Assembly (NCBI RefSeq): GCF_012489685.1
Contig: NC_080042.1
Location: 31,439,158 to 31,503,157, forward strand
Origin: Lotus japonicus
Lineage: Eukaryota > Streptophyta > Magnoliopsida > Fabales > Fabaceae
Reading direction: 5' to 3'
Length of the DNA stretch: 64,000 bases
Shown here: piece after piece, positions 32,178 to 44,313 of the stretch
How positions within the stretch are numbered: the first letter of the stretch is position 1
Layout: each line of letters opens with the position of its first letter
The notes under the pieces: model-generated
What the model was told of the DNA's origin: nothing
What the model saw: only the letters and a program-made list of their open reading frames with translations
Databases searched by the model: none
Made by a program: the position numbers and the translations under genes

Positions 32178-35100
32178 TGTAAGGTCCAAGTTTTAACGCT
32201 TTGGATAAGTGAATAAAATAAAAAAGTTATTTGATTAAGATAAATTTGGGAAGGAAAGAGGTTCAGGAAAAGTCCAAGAATGTATCGAAAAACCGAAAGA
32301 GTTATAGCACGACTAACATACGCTTAATCCTAGGTCAAAGGTATTAGTGAATAGTTAATTTACGTTTTAGGACACGATGGAAACTAATTCCAAAAATCCT
32401 CAGAGAAATGTTAGAACTTCTCTTTTCCGTCCTTAAACAACCATTTCGATGCGAAATCCTGGAAAGTACGAACGTCAAATTCCAATTCTCGGAAGTTTGC
32501 CGAAACGGAATCCCTGATAGTTCGAGAAAACCTAAGATCGACAGACGATGAAGACTTTTTCTATTCGGAGCTGCAAAAGAAGATTCCACCCGCGTTCTCC
32601 TATTTCTCTCGTCAATTCTGATCTTTCTTCAGAAGGAAGTTTTCTCATCCGACGATCACTGCAAAAAGTAGTTTTTCGGGATAAACCGACTTACACCGAC
32701 TTATGCCGATCTTGGATCTTCTGGTTTAATTCCAAGAATCCTATTTTGAGTTCTGGAATTCTGTCGCTAGAACCTATCTTAGAATTTACAGAGGAATGCA
32801 CAGGAAAAATCGGAATCGCGAAATAATCATTTTCCCGCGTTTTCCATTTCCTATATATACTTTGAAAAATAGAAAAAACAAAAAAAAACCATCACCTGCA
32901 CCCATTTTGGCCGTGGCTTTCAAGGAGGAAGGAGGAGAAGAAGAGTTTTTCCGTTTCTTGCCCGTTTGCTTCACCGATCGTCACTAATCGAAGACCTCGA
33001 GGTAGGTAATCTATACTCTCCTTCGAATCGTCGTTTCTGTCCATTTCTCCTGCGACTTTCTGAGTTCAAAATTTTGAGGTTTTTGAAAAACTGTTCAAAT
33101 CAGTTGATTTCAGCGTCTAAACTTCTTCCCTGCATGCTCCTGAGCGTGTTCTGCGGATTAGATTTTGTCAAATGTCGACGAAATGCCGCCGGAATCAATT
33201 TCTACCCTAAATACCCATTTTTCGGCAAAGTCGCAACCTTTACGCTCTAATCTATCGACTTGGCTTAGTGCTAGTAGGATTTGTCGTCATAAACGTCGTT
33301 GTGGACGTCCCCATCCAATTTGTTTTTCAAAAATTCAGTTTTGAAATTCTGAGCTAAAAATATTGACCAAAATACCCCTGCGACAGTTTTAACCCGATAA
33401 TTTTTCTGAGAGTTTCCCTGGCCTAGATATCGCCTAAGAATACCTAGGAATTGATTTAGATCGAAGAAAAAGTTCGAAAACCCTATTTTCCATAGTGGCC
33501 GAAACCTATTTGCTTGGGTACCGTGTCCAAAAATAATTTTTGGGTCTCTATGACCTGAGCCATTGCGTAGCTCTTTCAATTGTCGAAATTTTGGCGCCGG
33601 TTTCGTGTCATTCCGAGTTCTGTAGCTCGAGTTATGCACGTTTTAGCGAATAAAGTGTTTTTGCACAAAACTTGAATCGAGTCAAAACTCATCCATTCGG
33701 GGAAAGCCCTTTCATTCGTGCCTAAGTGTTGTACTCTGAAGTTTCTTGAGCTTTGTCTAACTCTAGTTAGTATTGTTTCGATTATGTCGACTTAATTTGA
33801 TTGATTTCTGCTTTGTTTGCTCTAAGGTTCGTTTGTGGAAACCTTGGGCTTGACTGAACAAGCTTGTGAGCGAGACCTGCACCGCGAGACTAGAACAACT
33901 CGAGGTTAGGGCAACTTACTTACTAGCTATTTCCTTGTAGGCGTCGATCAATTCGACTGGGTTATTGTGTTGATATTGAATATTGCTTGGATATTGTTTA
34001 TCGCTTTATGGAAAAATGTTTTCTGAGAGGCTTCGGCCGTTTGCTGGTTAATCTAGGATGTGTTGGAATATGCTGTTTATGCTTATTGATTGCGCTGATT
34101 TAGTTATGCTATTCCACTTATATCTGTGATACTGATGAGTGAGGATAACGGGCAAGTCATGCCGAATTTTATGAGATTTTTGAGAGAGTTCGAAAGGACG
34201 AACGGAGTTCGGACCTTGTTATGTTTTAATGGATCGAGACCTTCTCAAGGAATTGTTTGGGATTATGGGATCCCTGAAACTTATAGGAAGTATTATAAGA
34301 TTAAAAGAAACCTATTTTCTCAAGGAAAACTCATAAGACATTAATCAATCTCTAAAACCATTGAATAATGGTAACAACCTTAGATAAGAGCTTGGAGCTT
34401 GAATATTAGTTTGAAAGATGAGAAGGGTCGCCGAGTCCAAGTTTAGAAGAAACTTACAAGTTTCCGAGTATGTTGATACTCTTTTGCTCGATGAGCAGTT
34501 TATTGTTTGACTATCTAAAGTTTAGCCGGAAATTATAAGTTTCCAAGTACTTCGGTACTCTTCGCTCGATGAGCAGTTTATTGTTTGGCTATCTAAAGTT
34601 TAGCCGGGAACTATGAGTTCCAAGTTCATTCTTTCTTCTTTTGATTAATTCATTTTGTCGCATAATCGACATTATCTTCGGCTTAACGGGCGCGAATCCT
34701 TATGTTCAACCCGACGGGTTGGACCGATTCGGCAATAATCGTTTGACACGCGTGAATCCTTATATTCAATCCGAGGGATTGGATCGATTCGGCGGTAGTC
34801 ACTCGGGCACGCGTGAATCCTTATATTCAATCCGATGGATTGGATCGATTCAGCCATCGCCATATAAACTCGCGTGAGTCCGTGAGTTCAATCCGATGGA
34901 TTGGACCGATTCAGCGATAATATTTCGACACGCGCGGATCCTTATATTCAATCCGAGGGATTGAATCGATTCGGCGATAGTCATTAGACGCGCGCAACGT
35001 CCGTATGTTCGACTCTAATGAGAGAACCGACTTGGCGTTGTCATTTACTGCGTGTGCGAGTCCTTGTGTTCGACCCAATGGGTTGGATCGACTTGACATG

Positions 35101-36026
35101 CCTATTTTTGGGATCAACGTTTGAATTGACATTGCATGCATACATGCGCCCAATATGGAATTGTTGAGATAATGCTTATTGTATTGTTGAGATATTATTC
35201 ATTGAATTGTTATTAGAGCCTTGATAACATGCTAAGTATATACCTTAGGGTAGGCAATACAGAACATATAAATATATATATATACAACATATATATATAC
35301 ATACCCCCTTATTCTTCACATGCTGTTTGTATTATCTACTATATTCCGTGAGTTGACCCTAGCGCCGTGGCTTTGTTTGTATGTTTGTGTTTGGGCGGTC
35401 GGCCTGCTGCCAGACGTTCAACAGATGATTCAAGAAGGTTCGTCGTTCGGGGAGGACCCGGAGCGAAATGACTACTACTGAGCCTTCGACGTGGACCCGG
35501 ACTTCATGGAAGATCAGATGAGGGTCGAAGATAGTGGTGTAGGATATGGGTGGTTAGAGTTACTGATTTTGGTTGTCATGGTCATAGCTCTGATTCATCA
35601 GTTGTATTTTGGGGCAGGGTAGGTTTCCGACTATTAGCTTTTTGTGTGATTCTCTTCCATGAGGATCACAGGGAGTTTGTCGGGTGTAGGAAGTCTTTTG
35701 GAAGCCGTTTTGGGCTGACTTACTTTTCGGAGGACTGTATTTATAAAACTTATGACTCTATTTATGAGTCGCACTTGTTTGCCGTTGGGCAATACTTTTA
35801 GTTACTTGATGTTACTTTCCGTCACTTGAGGACACTCGTGACGATGTTTTTAGTTACAGCAAGGGTGTGCTTGTATTGTATATTAATCGCTGTTAATCGC
35901 GATTGGGATGAGACCTGATTTCGACAAGTCTTTTTATTTAAACAAAAGAAAAAAAAAATACCTGCTTTTCCGCTTTATTTTATTCTTGAGTTACTAAAGT
36001 GACGCCACCGAAATCGGGGTGTTACA
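32178..36026 (+). repeat. 3' LTR of the young gypsy element (3849 bp)
   Basis: It has the same length as the 5' LTR with a constant 7902-base offset. See 24276-28124 for content and the two differences seen. Confidence 0.92.
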
Positions 36027-38157
36027 TTGTTTAATGTCTTATGAATTTTCCTTGTAAAAATAGCTTCCTTTTAGTCTTATCGTATTTCCTACGAGTTTTC
36101 GAAGATTCTATATTCCCAAGTAATTCCCAGAGAATGTCTCGATCCACTAAAACAATAACAAGGCCCAAACTCCGTTCGTCCCGTCAAACTTTCTCAAAAT
36201 CTCATAAAAATTCAGCATGACTTGCCCGTTATTCTCACTCCTCAGTACCACAGATATATGTGAAATGGCATAGTTAAATCAGCACACTCAACAAACATGT
36301 CACATACATCAACACATCATAGAATAACCACGTAGCACTTAGCATATAAAGCAAATATCACACATCCTAGATTAACCATTTAGCACGTACCATGTAATTC
36401 AATCTCAAAAACAGTCAGTAGATGAATCATCTACATCGTCAGCCGAAGCCTCAGAAAACTTTTCCCAATCAAACACAAACAAGTGCATAAACAGTAAATC
36501 AAGTCGAATGCGTCGACACCTAAAGCATTAACTAATAGTTCAGTGAGTAGCCCTCCCTGTAGATTCTCCAGGGTTCTCTTCAAACACTCCTTCACAATCA
36601 GCTCCTTGTTCTTGGGGAAATTCCTCAAAAGAACCTTAGAGCAAAACCACATAATTCCATCAAAATCTATCAGAAACTCAGCAATCAATACTCACTAAGG
36701 TTACACGAAGTAGCATATACTCCGAGGTACGATAATCTAGCGCGAAAGGACAAGTTTTCGAAAAAGGAATTTTCCTCCTCCCCTAGGGTAGCTCACGGCC
36801 ACACATCACAATTGGGTGGGTCGATTTTTCTTCGATCAAACTTGGTTCCTAGGTTATTATTAGTCGTAACTAAGGTGAATCTAAACTCGGAAAAATTATC
36901 TGATCGAAAACTGTCGCAGGGGTATTTTGGTCATTATTTTCAGCTCAGAATTTCAAAATTGAAATTTCGAAAAACAAATTTGATGGGGACGTCACCAACG
37001 ACGTTTATGACGACTAATCCTACTAGCACTAAGCTAAGTCGATAGTTTTCAGCCCAAAGGACGAAACTTTGTCTCAAAATGGGTATTTGGAGCAGAATTG
37101 AAACTCGACGGTAGTTTTTCGAGAATCGGCGTAATATTATTCGCTAAACATGCTCTTGGGCACGTAGGGAAGATGTTTAGATAGAAAAATGAACTTATCT
37201 GGATAGTTTTGCAAAAACCTCAAAACTAAGAGCACAGAAAGACATAGTGAAAAGCTACGGAAATGATGATCAGAGGTAAGGATTAGCGACTATACCTCGA
37301 TACCTTCAAGTAGCAATTGTTGGATCGACGATCAAGCAAGAAATGGAGAAAATCTTCTTCTCCTCCTCCTCCAATGAAGCTCGCGGGTTTTGAGAGAGAA
37401 AATGGTGAAGTTTTGCAATTTTTCTCATTTTCTTGCTATATATAGAGGATGGGAAAACGTGGGAAAATGAAAGTTTCGCGATTCCGATTTTTCCGGCTTC
37501 ATTCTCCGTGAATTCTAGGATAGGTTTTGGCGACAGAATTCCAAAACTCAAAAGAGGTTTTCTTGGATTTAAGGTGGATAATTCAAAGTCGGTGTAAATC
37601 TATTTTACCCGATAAGTTACTTTTTGCAGTGGATGTCGGAAGAGAAAACTTCCTTCTGAAGAAAGATTGAAAACATCAAGAGAAATGGGTGTACGCGTGT
37701 GGAATCTTCATTTGAAGCTATGAATAGCAAAAGTCTTCATCAATCGTTTATTTTAGGTTTCTTGAACTATCAGGGTTTTAGTTTCGGCAAACTTCCGAGG
37801 ATTGGAATCGGACGTTTGTACATTTTAGGGTTTCGCCTTGAAACGCTTGTTATATATGGATTAAGAGAAGTTCTAACATTTCTCTGAAGATTTTTGGAAT
37901 TAGTTTCCATCGTCTCTTTAAGTGTAAACTAGCTATTTACTAGTGTTTTTGCCCTAGGTTTAAACGTATATTAGTCGTGCTATAACTTTTATCGACTTCG
38001 ATACAATCCTTAGACTTTTCCTGAACTTTCTCCTTCATAAATTTATTTCATTCAATAAACTCTTGTTCAGGTTTCCCTTCACGATACATCAAACCTAATC
38101 GTAAATAGGAATTTTATTTACTTAGTATAAACTTAAAAACTTGGGTCTTACAGATAT

Positions 38158-40600
38158 AATACCTGTGCGTTGCACGGGTTTACTTACAATATTTTTATAC
38201 AATAGATATAACATGTTGTATGGGTTTATTTACAACATTTTTAACATTGTACAAATTGATTATCGCTTAAATTTACAAAAATAATAGTTGTGTTTAGACA
38301 TTTCAATAATTAAAAAAAAAAGACATTTCAGTAAATAGTATTAGAGTTCTATTTGGATAAATAATTAATATTACTCTAAATTAATAATTAATATTTATTA
38401 ATTAAAATCGAATAGTTTTAAAAATATAATGTTTTTTTATTTAATAATTTGAAAAATAATTCAGTCAATTTGTAACAAAAAAAAAACTAAGCTTAATATC
38501 ATCAAATAACTTGTATGAACATATTTTTATACCTTTTACTAAGAAAGTCATATTTTAGGAGGGTCAACCACAATTTCTCAAACTGGTTTACACTAGTCAA
38601 AATCGAGAACAATAAATTAATTTTAACTTTTACAACTATAATAAGATACAACTTAAATTTATTCAACTTTTGTGATAATTTTTTTTTTCTCTATGAAGCT
38701 TCCTCAAAATCGTCTTTTCTAATATATAATAAAATCAAAAAATTATATGGAGATTATTTTTTCGAATAAGACACACATACATTATAGTTAATAGTAAATG
38801 CCTCATAGTGTCATGTTTAAATTTAACATGTTTTATCTAAATTATTTTTTGATGATATTATTTTATTCTAAATCAAGTTTAATTCTTAATATTTTTCACT
38901 AATGCAAAATTTAAGTCAATTTCTAAGTTTATTAATGTTATTAATTAATGTAGGTATATAGTTGAAAGATGTTGACAATAGAGTTTTTTTCGGTTTTTTA
39001 TTTTATTAGGTCTAATTGCATATTTGTCCCTCACTTTTACATTTCTCACGATTTTGATCTCTAACAAAATTTAATTGCATTTCACTACCCCAACGTTGTT
39101 CTCCGTTAGCAACTTTGGTCTTCCATCCAATTCCGTCCAAAAACTTATAGGTTTATGGGAAAAAAATTAGAAAACCCCGAAAAATATTCTCTTTATCTCT
39201 TCTTTCCACATCTTCATCACTCTTCTTCAAAACCCAGAAAATTAAAATCAGATTATCAAAAAATAGTTAAAGTCTTTGCTATTGGTTCATGTATTTTAAT
39301 ACAAATGTAGGACGCTTTTACTTCTTAATGTATTTAATGAATATTTTTACGCTAATTAAATTAAAAAATAAAAATATTATGACTAATATATTGTTTTAAT
39401 TTTTTTAAAGTAAGCAAATATTTTTAAATCATTATACTAACTCATATTAAACTTCTTACCACAAACAAATATATTTTAACTCTTTTTTGCGCTTACATGT
39501 ATCCTCCTTCAGAGGAATCCTTCTTTATAGGCTATCCTGCTCGAGCCGAGAATTTTCACAATATCATAGAGTTAACTCTTTCAGCGAAGTTTTTTCATTC
39601 ACAAAACTCGAATCTGAGACATTTCTTACGGAAAATCAAGCATCCATGCATATTTTTTTAAATCAATTAATGTTTTATATATTAAGATATTTAATTATAT
39701 AAATTACTTTTTATTAACTAATTAAAATTGTTCACATGTAAATTATGAGTACTTTTATCAATGTACTTTTTTGGTCGATAAACATGAGTGGTTTTTTTTA
39801 TTAGTATCTGTTTCGTTCTTTTTTATTTCACACTTTTATAAAGGACTAAAGTGTTATGTCTTGTTCTACCTTATACAACAAACGCGAAAATTAGTTGGTA
39901 GTTGATTAACTTATTGTGTTGTAAATTTTGTTGGTTTGTTTTTATTTTAATGTATATATTACAAAATGATTTTTTTTATTTCTATATGTATTTGTAACAA
40001 ACTTTCAAGTGAGTTTTACATTTAGTAGGTAGTTGAATAGCTAATGACTTAAACAATTTTATTCATTTTTCATATTTTAATTTAATGTATTTCATACAAA
40101 GGTTCAAAGTGACTTTTACAATTTAGTATGTAGTGGAGTAGACTATGAGTTAAGAATTTTATTTAATTTTTAATTTTATTATTAAAGGTATTTATATAAA
40201 AGAAATGTTTAACTATTTAATGCATTTAATGTAAAGGAGTGCAAAAAACTCAAGTCTCCTTTATATATATATATATAGATGAGGAAAAAACATCATTAAC
40301 ATAAATCATTCATTCTCCGCTGAGAATGGGGAAGAGAAGAGATTTTCAATGGAGCAAGCAACAGATGATGAAGCAAAGACGAGAAAGGGAACGAGAGAGA
40401 CGAAACAAGGATGAGGAAAACGGAGTATGGGAGGTGAGAAAAAGAAAAGTAACAGAGACTCACCTCTTCCTTGAGCTGGTTTAAGGCGTGGCCTGTAAGG
40501 TGGATGAGGAAATTATGTTAGATGATCGTGCGGGAATTAGTGTTAGGGAAATATGGAGAAAATATGACCCAAAAATATTGGTTGGAACTTGGAAACCATT
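38158..40600. other. AT-rich repeat-derived DNA, no supported gene
   Basis: It opens with ACCTGTGCGTTGCACGGG (38161-38178), a motif also near 61909. At about 39007-39160 a stretch on either side of TATTTGTCCCTCACTTTT looks like one arm of a MITE. At 40326-40484 a short Arg/Glu-rich frame (52 residues) has an internal GAG/GTGAGA donor-like site and could be a first exon, but it has no match that I know. Confidence 0.35.
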
Positions 40601-40648
40601 AAGTTAGGGTTTGGTTTGGTCGCAATATAGAATAGGACATAACGGAAC

Positions 40649-40649
<1 letters not shown>

Positions 40650-40690
<41 letters not shown>
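40650..40690. repeat. TA dinucleotide microsatellite
   Basis: An uninterrupted run of about 20 TA units. A similar run lies at about 56380-56400. Confidence 0.9.
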
Positions 40691-40694
<4 letters not shown>

Positions 40695-40803
40695 GCTAAT
40701 TAAGACTGTTTGTTTTGGATAAAAAAATAATAACTTTTTAGCTTTCTAGAGAACGATTGATTTTGTGAGACTGTGAAAAAAGCGATTTTTCTAAAAATAA
40801 GTT

Positions 40804-40916
40804 TTTTTTTTTACATTGGAAAGATAAATTGCACCCGCTAGGAATCGATTCCTGAATCTCCCCCTACTCAACCCATATGTCCTCAGCTCCTACCACTTGA
40901 GTTATCCTACGGGTAC
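40804..40916 (-). mobile_element. tRNA-derived SINE, copy 2, minus strand
   Basis: The reverse complement matches the SINE at 9248-9361, including the box A region (CTACCACTTGAGTTATCC on plus, about 40890-40907) and box B region (GGAATCGATTCC). Its A-tail appears as the T-run at 40803-40812. TSD CTAAAAATAAGTT lies at about 40791-40803 and 40917-40929. Confidence 0.8.
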
Positions 40917-40924
40917 CTAAAAAT

Positions 40925-41720
40925 AAGTTAAAACAAACACACTCTAAAGTAGCTTTTCCAAATAATCTGCTTTCAGATTTTTGTAAAATAGTCATTTTTC
41001 AAAAAAACTGAAACAAATGCACTCTAACATAGCTTTTCCAAATAATATGCTTTTAGCTTTTTTTTTGTAAAATAATGATTTTTTTTAAGATGAAATAAAC
41101 ATAAAATGAAAAAGTGATTTTTCAAAAAAAAAACAAAAACTGAAACAAACGCACTCTAAAGTAGCAATTCCAAATAATATGCTTTCAGCTTTTTGTAAAA
41201 TAATGTTTTTTTAAAGCTGAAACAAATATAAAATAAAAGTGTTTTTCTAAAAAAAAGCTGAAACAAACGCACTCTAAAGTAGTCTTTCTAAATAATCTTG
41301 TTTCAACTTTTTGTAAAGTAATGATCTTTGGAAAATTTTAAATAAACATAGAAAATGAAAAAGTGATTTTTTTAAAAAATAAAGCTGAAACAAACGCACT
41401 CTAAAGTAGCTTTTCAAATAATCTGCTTTCAGCTATGTGTAAAATAATGATTTTTTTAAAAAACTGAAACAAATATAATAATGAAAAAGTGTTTTTTCTA
41501 AAATAAAGCTTAACAAACGCATCGAAAGTAGTTTTTTCAAATAATCTGTTTTCAGTTTTTTTTAAATAATGACTTTTTGAAAAGCTGAGACAAACATAAA
41601 AAAGATTTTTTAAATGATAAAAGTGATTTTTCTAAAAATAAGCTGAAACAAACGCACTAAAATTAGCTCTTTTGTTCTTGCTTAAAAATAATGATTGTAC
41701 TTTTGAAAAGTAATTGATTT
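40925..41720. repeat. Degenerate tandem array, about 85-135 bp period
   Basis: The phrase GAAACAAACGCACTCTAAAGTAG, followed by CAAATAATCTGCTTTCAGC and TTTTTGTAAAATAATGA, recurs about seven times (near 40930, 41012, 41146, 41258, 41388, 41512 and 41645). Units vary in length because of A- and T-runs. Confidence 0.75.
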
Positions 41721-42189
41721 TATTATAAAGTGATTTTTTTGAAAAGTGAAAATTTACTTAAGTTTGTCAACAAAATAAAATAAGCGAATATAAATTAGGG
41801 CATTCGTTCTGTTCTCTTTTGTTTCACCCTTTTTTACGTAACCAAAGTGTCCCGTTTCAGAAGTTTTTTGTCATATTCCGTTCCATCCAAAACACACGAC
41901 AAACACAGAACGGAACCCATATGTCATGTTCCGTTCCGTTCCCACCTATCTACCAAACGCTACCTAACTTTTGTTAATGTGCATCGGGTCAGCCAATTTA
42001 ACAAGTGATCACAAGTTTGACAAGTTAATTATTAGTTCGACCAATGACTCAATTTCCATTGGTGCCATGCGTGAACATTTGGAGTGGGCAACCCTCAAAT
42101 TTTTCTAACCACCATAGAAAAGGGATACCATATGGCTGTTCCCCGAGTTTGTAAAACTTACTCGTCATTTATATGCTTGTTTGTTTTTC

Positions 42190-43649
42190 GGGTTAACTAT
42201 CAGATTGGTCCCTGTCTTTGTCTCACTGTATGAGGTAAGTCCCTCCCCGGAAAATTTATTGTATTTAGTCCTCGTGTTTGAAAACATTTTGGAGCGGATC
42301 CTCGCCGGAGGACGGAGCTCCGGCGAGTGCTTACATGACACGCTGACAAGGATAAAAATGCTTACGTGGATTATAAAAATTAAAAAAATTTACACATCAT
42401 AATATTAAATTAAATTAATAAAATTAAAAATCTAAATTACCCAAATTAATTAAGGTTTAGAGTTTAACCCTATTAACAAGAAAAAATAATCTCATCATCA
42501 TCATCCATTTCCTCATCCTCTTCAACCCCAAATCATCATCCATTTCCCCACCCCAACCCTGCATCTTCACCCCAACCCAACCGAAACCTCAACCCCCACC
42601 CCACCCGCAACCTAAACCGACCCCCATCCCCAACCTCACCTCCCCACCCGCAACCTCAACCCGACCCCTACCCCCAACCTCAACCCCACCGCCACCATAC
42701 CCACCCAAATCCCTAGGTCCGGGCCTAAGTTGCAGAAAAATGGAATATGGGTAAGAGCTCGTCGCCCATATCCCTTGCGCTGGAAGACGACGACGTCGCA
42801 GGATCGAAGCGAGCAGCGCCAGGAGGAGGGGGAGAGGCGGTGGCATCGTTGGTTCGTGATTCGCACCTGGGTTTGATCGATCTCTTCATCTCTCTCTCTC
42901 TTCCTCTTATGCAGGTTAGGGTTGCAAGTGGGTGGATGGGGTGAGGTTGCAGGTTAGGGTTTCGATTGGGGTGAGGTTAGGGTTAAGGGTGGCGGTGGGG
43001 TTGAGGTGGTTGTCGAAAGGTGGAGGTGGGTTAATGGGGAAACAAGGAGAAGAAGGCTTTGAGGGAGAGAACAAAGAGGGAAAGCGTGAGGTTGGGAAGG
43101 GGATGATGGTGTTTGCAGGGTTGTGGGTGGAGAATGTGAGGGTGAAGAAGAGGAAACAGAGAGGGAGAGTGGTGAGTTTTGGCACTGAAACTCTAATTTT
43201 TGGAAGAGTGGGAGAGGGTGAAGTTTGGTGTTTGCAAGGTTGTGGGTGGATTAATGAAGTTGATTTTTGATAATTTCCGGGTTCAAGACTGTTGTTCTTG
43301 TGATGGAATTGAGAATTGGGGAAATTTGGGGAAATTGGGATTAATTTGGGGGAGAAATTAATTTTGTTAATTAGATTAGGGTTAGAATTAGACAATTAGT
43401 AATAGGTTTTAATTTTACTAATTATCTGATGTGTATTTATTTTTTATTTTTTTATTTATTTTTTAATTCCACATCAGCTTCATTAATCTAGTCAGCGTGC
43501 TATTTAAGCACTCGCCGGAGCTCCGCCCTCCGGCAAGGATCCGCTCCAAAAAGTTTTCATACACGAGGACTAAATACAATAAATTTTCCGGGGAGGAACT
43601 TACCTCAGACGACGAGATAAAGACAGGGACCAATCTGATAGTTAACCCT
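42190..43649. mobile_element. MULE-type DNA transposon with long TIRs, 1460 bp
   Basis: The left arm starts GGGTTAACTATCAGATTGGT and the right arm ends with its complement. The arms are about 150 bp and include GGATCCTCGCCGGAGG... . Perfect 9-bp TSD TTGTTTTTC lies at 42181-42189 and 43650-43658. The inside has a C-rich stretch (42540-42700) mirrored by a G-rich one (42920-43170), and a GC-rich, gene-like part between (42740-42900). No transposase is present. It is related to the 195-bp MITE at 9772-9966. Confidence 0.85.
42747..42944 (+). other. Gene-like segment inside the MULE
   Basis: An open frame of 65 residues from MGKSSSPISLALEDDDVAGS, GC-rich unlike its surroundings, ending in CT-rich DNA with TTATGCAG, an acceptor-like site. 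I do not recognise it. It may be a captured first exon or chance coding in GC-rich DNA. Confidence 0.25.
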
Positions 43650-43659
43650 TGTTTTTCTG

Positions 43660-44313
43660 TTGGGTCTTCTCTAAACATAAGTTTGGCTAGAAGTAACTAC
43701 AAAGTATAGAATTTTACGTGTCATGAACCAATCTAACATTCACATATTTGCCTTCTCAAGTGAGGGAATCACATTGAAAGTTATCACAACCATTAATTGC
43801 AAAATCAACAGTTGTAATTGTGATCATATACATGCATATGTATAACAAACTACTGTGTTCTTAATCAACTACTAATTATCCAATCAGTGGCCGCAATAAC
43901 TTACTTTACCCTCTAAAGTGAGAGGAGCCAAATCCTGCCCAGTGTCTACACCCATCTTTAGATTGAGAGGTAGTCTGCTCCCACACACATCTTTAAAAAA
44001 CATCCCCATCAAAATAAGAAGTGTATTTGCAGATTGAAAAAGAGATATGGAATAATGGAAGTGGTGCAGAAATAGCTAAAATTGTATCATCAAAGTAAAT
44101 GTCACTTTGTCCAACTACAGCAGATGCTTGCACATTGTAACTAGACAAAGCACCCCTATGCACAAATTTAAACGAATATACTGCAGTGGACTTCAGTGAC
44201 AGGAGAGAGATGTAACCACTAACCAGTAAAGGAAAAGAGTGAAAGAAAACTATAATAGTAAAAAAAATGTCATAAATAATTTTTTCCGCCTTTGACTTGC
44301 TATTTTGCTAAAG
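43660..44313. other. Region downstream of the SERK stop
   Basis: The part next to 44313 is the likely 3' UTR of the SERK gene, read on the minus strand. No other feature was seen. Confidence 0.45.

Larger units (their letters stand above)
24276..36026 (+). mobile_element. Young Ty3/gypsy element (Tekay/Del-like), RT missing
   Basis: Complete ends: 5' LTR 24276-28124, spacer TTG, primer site 28128-28139, gag 28337-29533, about 1.3 kb without coding signal, integrase 30876-32140, purine tract GGAGGG (about 32166-32171), 3' LTR 32178-36026. Total is 11,751 bp with TSD TTGTT. The internal part is only about 4.05 kb; a full gypsy body would also encode protease, RT and RNase H. The integrase tail (HVSQLRKYI..., then a chromo-like WELKEKIKEQYPELF) resembles the Tekay/Del chromovirus clade. 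The two LTRs keep a constant 7902-base offset along their whole length, so there is no indel between them. It inserted recently and was probably mobilised by enzymes of other copies. Confidence 0.92.
22495..38152 (-). mobile_element. Solo Ty3/gypsy LTR, minus strand, split by a younger copy
   Basis: Left part 22495-24275 starts TGTAACACCCCGATTTCGG; right part 36032-38152 ends TTGGGTCTTACA. Perfect TSD GATAT lies at 22490-22494 and 38153-38157. Without the insert and its extra TSD the LTR is about 3.9 kb. It belongs to the same family as 13267-17501 and the inserted element, which lies in the opposite orientation. Confidence 0.9.
40603..41968. mobile_element. TIR-type element (possibly PIF/Harbinger), with internal repeats
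   Basis: The ends are imperfect inverted copies: GTTAGGGTTTGGTTTGG at 40603 and the complement of GTTAGGTAGCGTTTGGTAG ending at 41968. Both are followed inward by CGGAACGG-rich sequence (about 40639 and 41925). It contains a TA microsatellite, the second SINE and a degenerate tandem array. No clear TSD was found. Confidence 0.4.

Noticed and set aside
42920..43010. GGTTAGGGTT-like pieces resembling plant telomere repeats
   Set aside because: Only isolated, irregular copies within the G-rich part of a MULE; no TTTAGGG array.
42589..43395. Pro/Asn-rich and Gly-rich frames on both strands inside the MULE
   Set aside because: Low-complexity C-rich or G-rich DNA is open in several frames at once.
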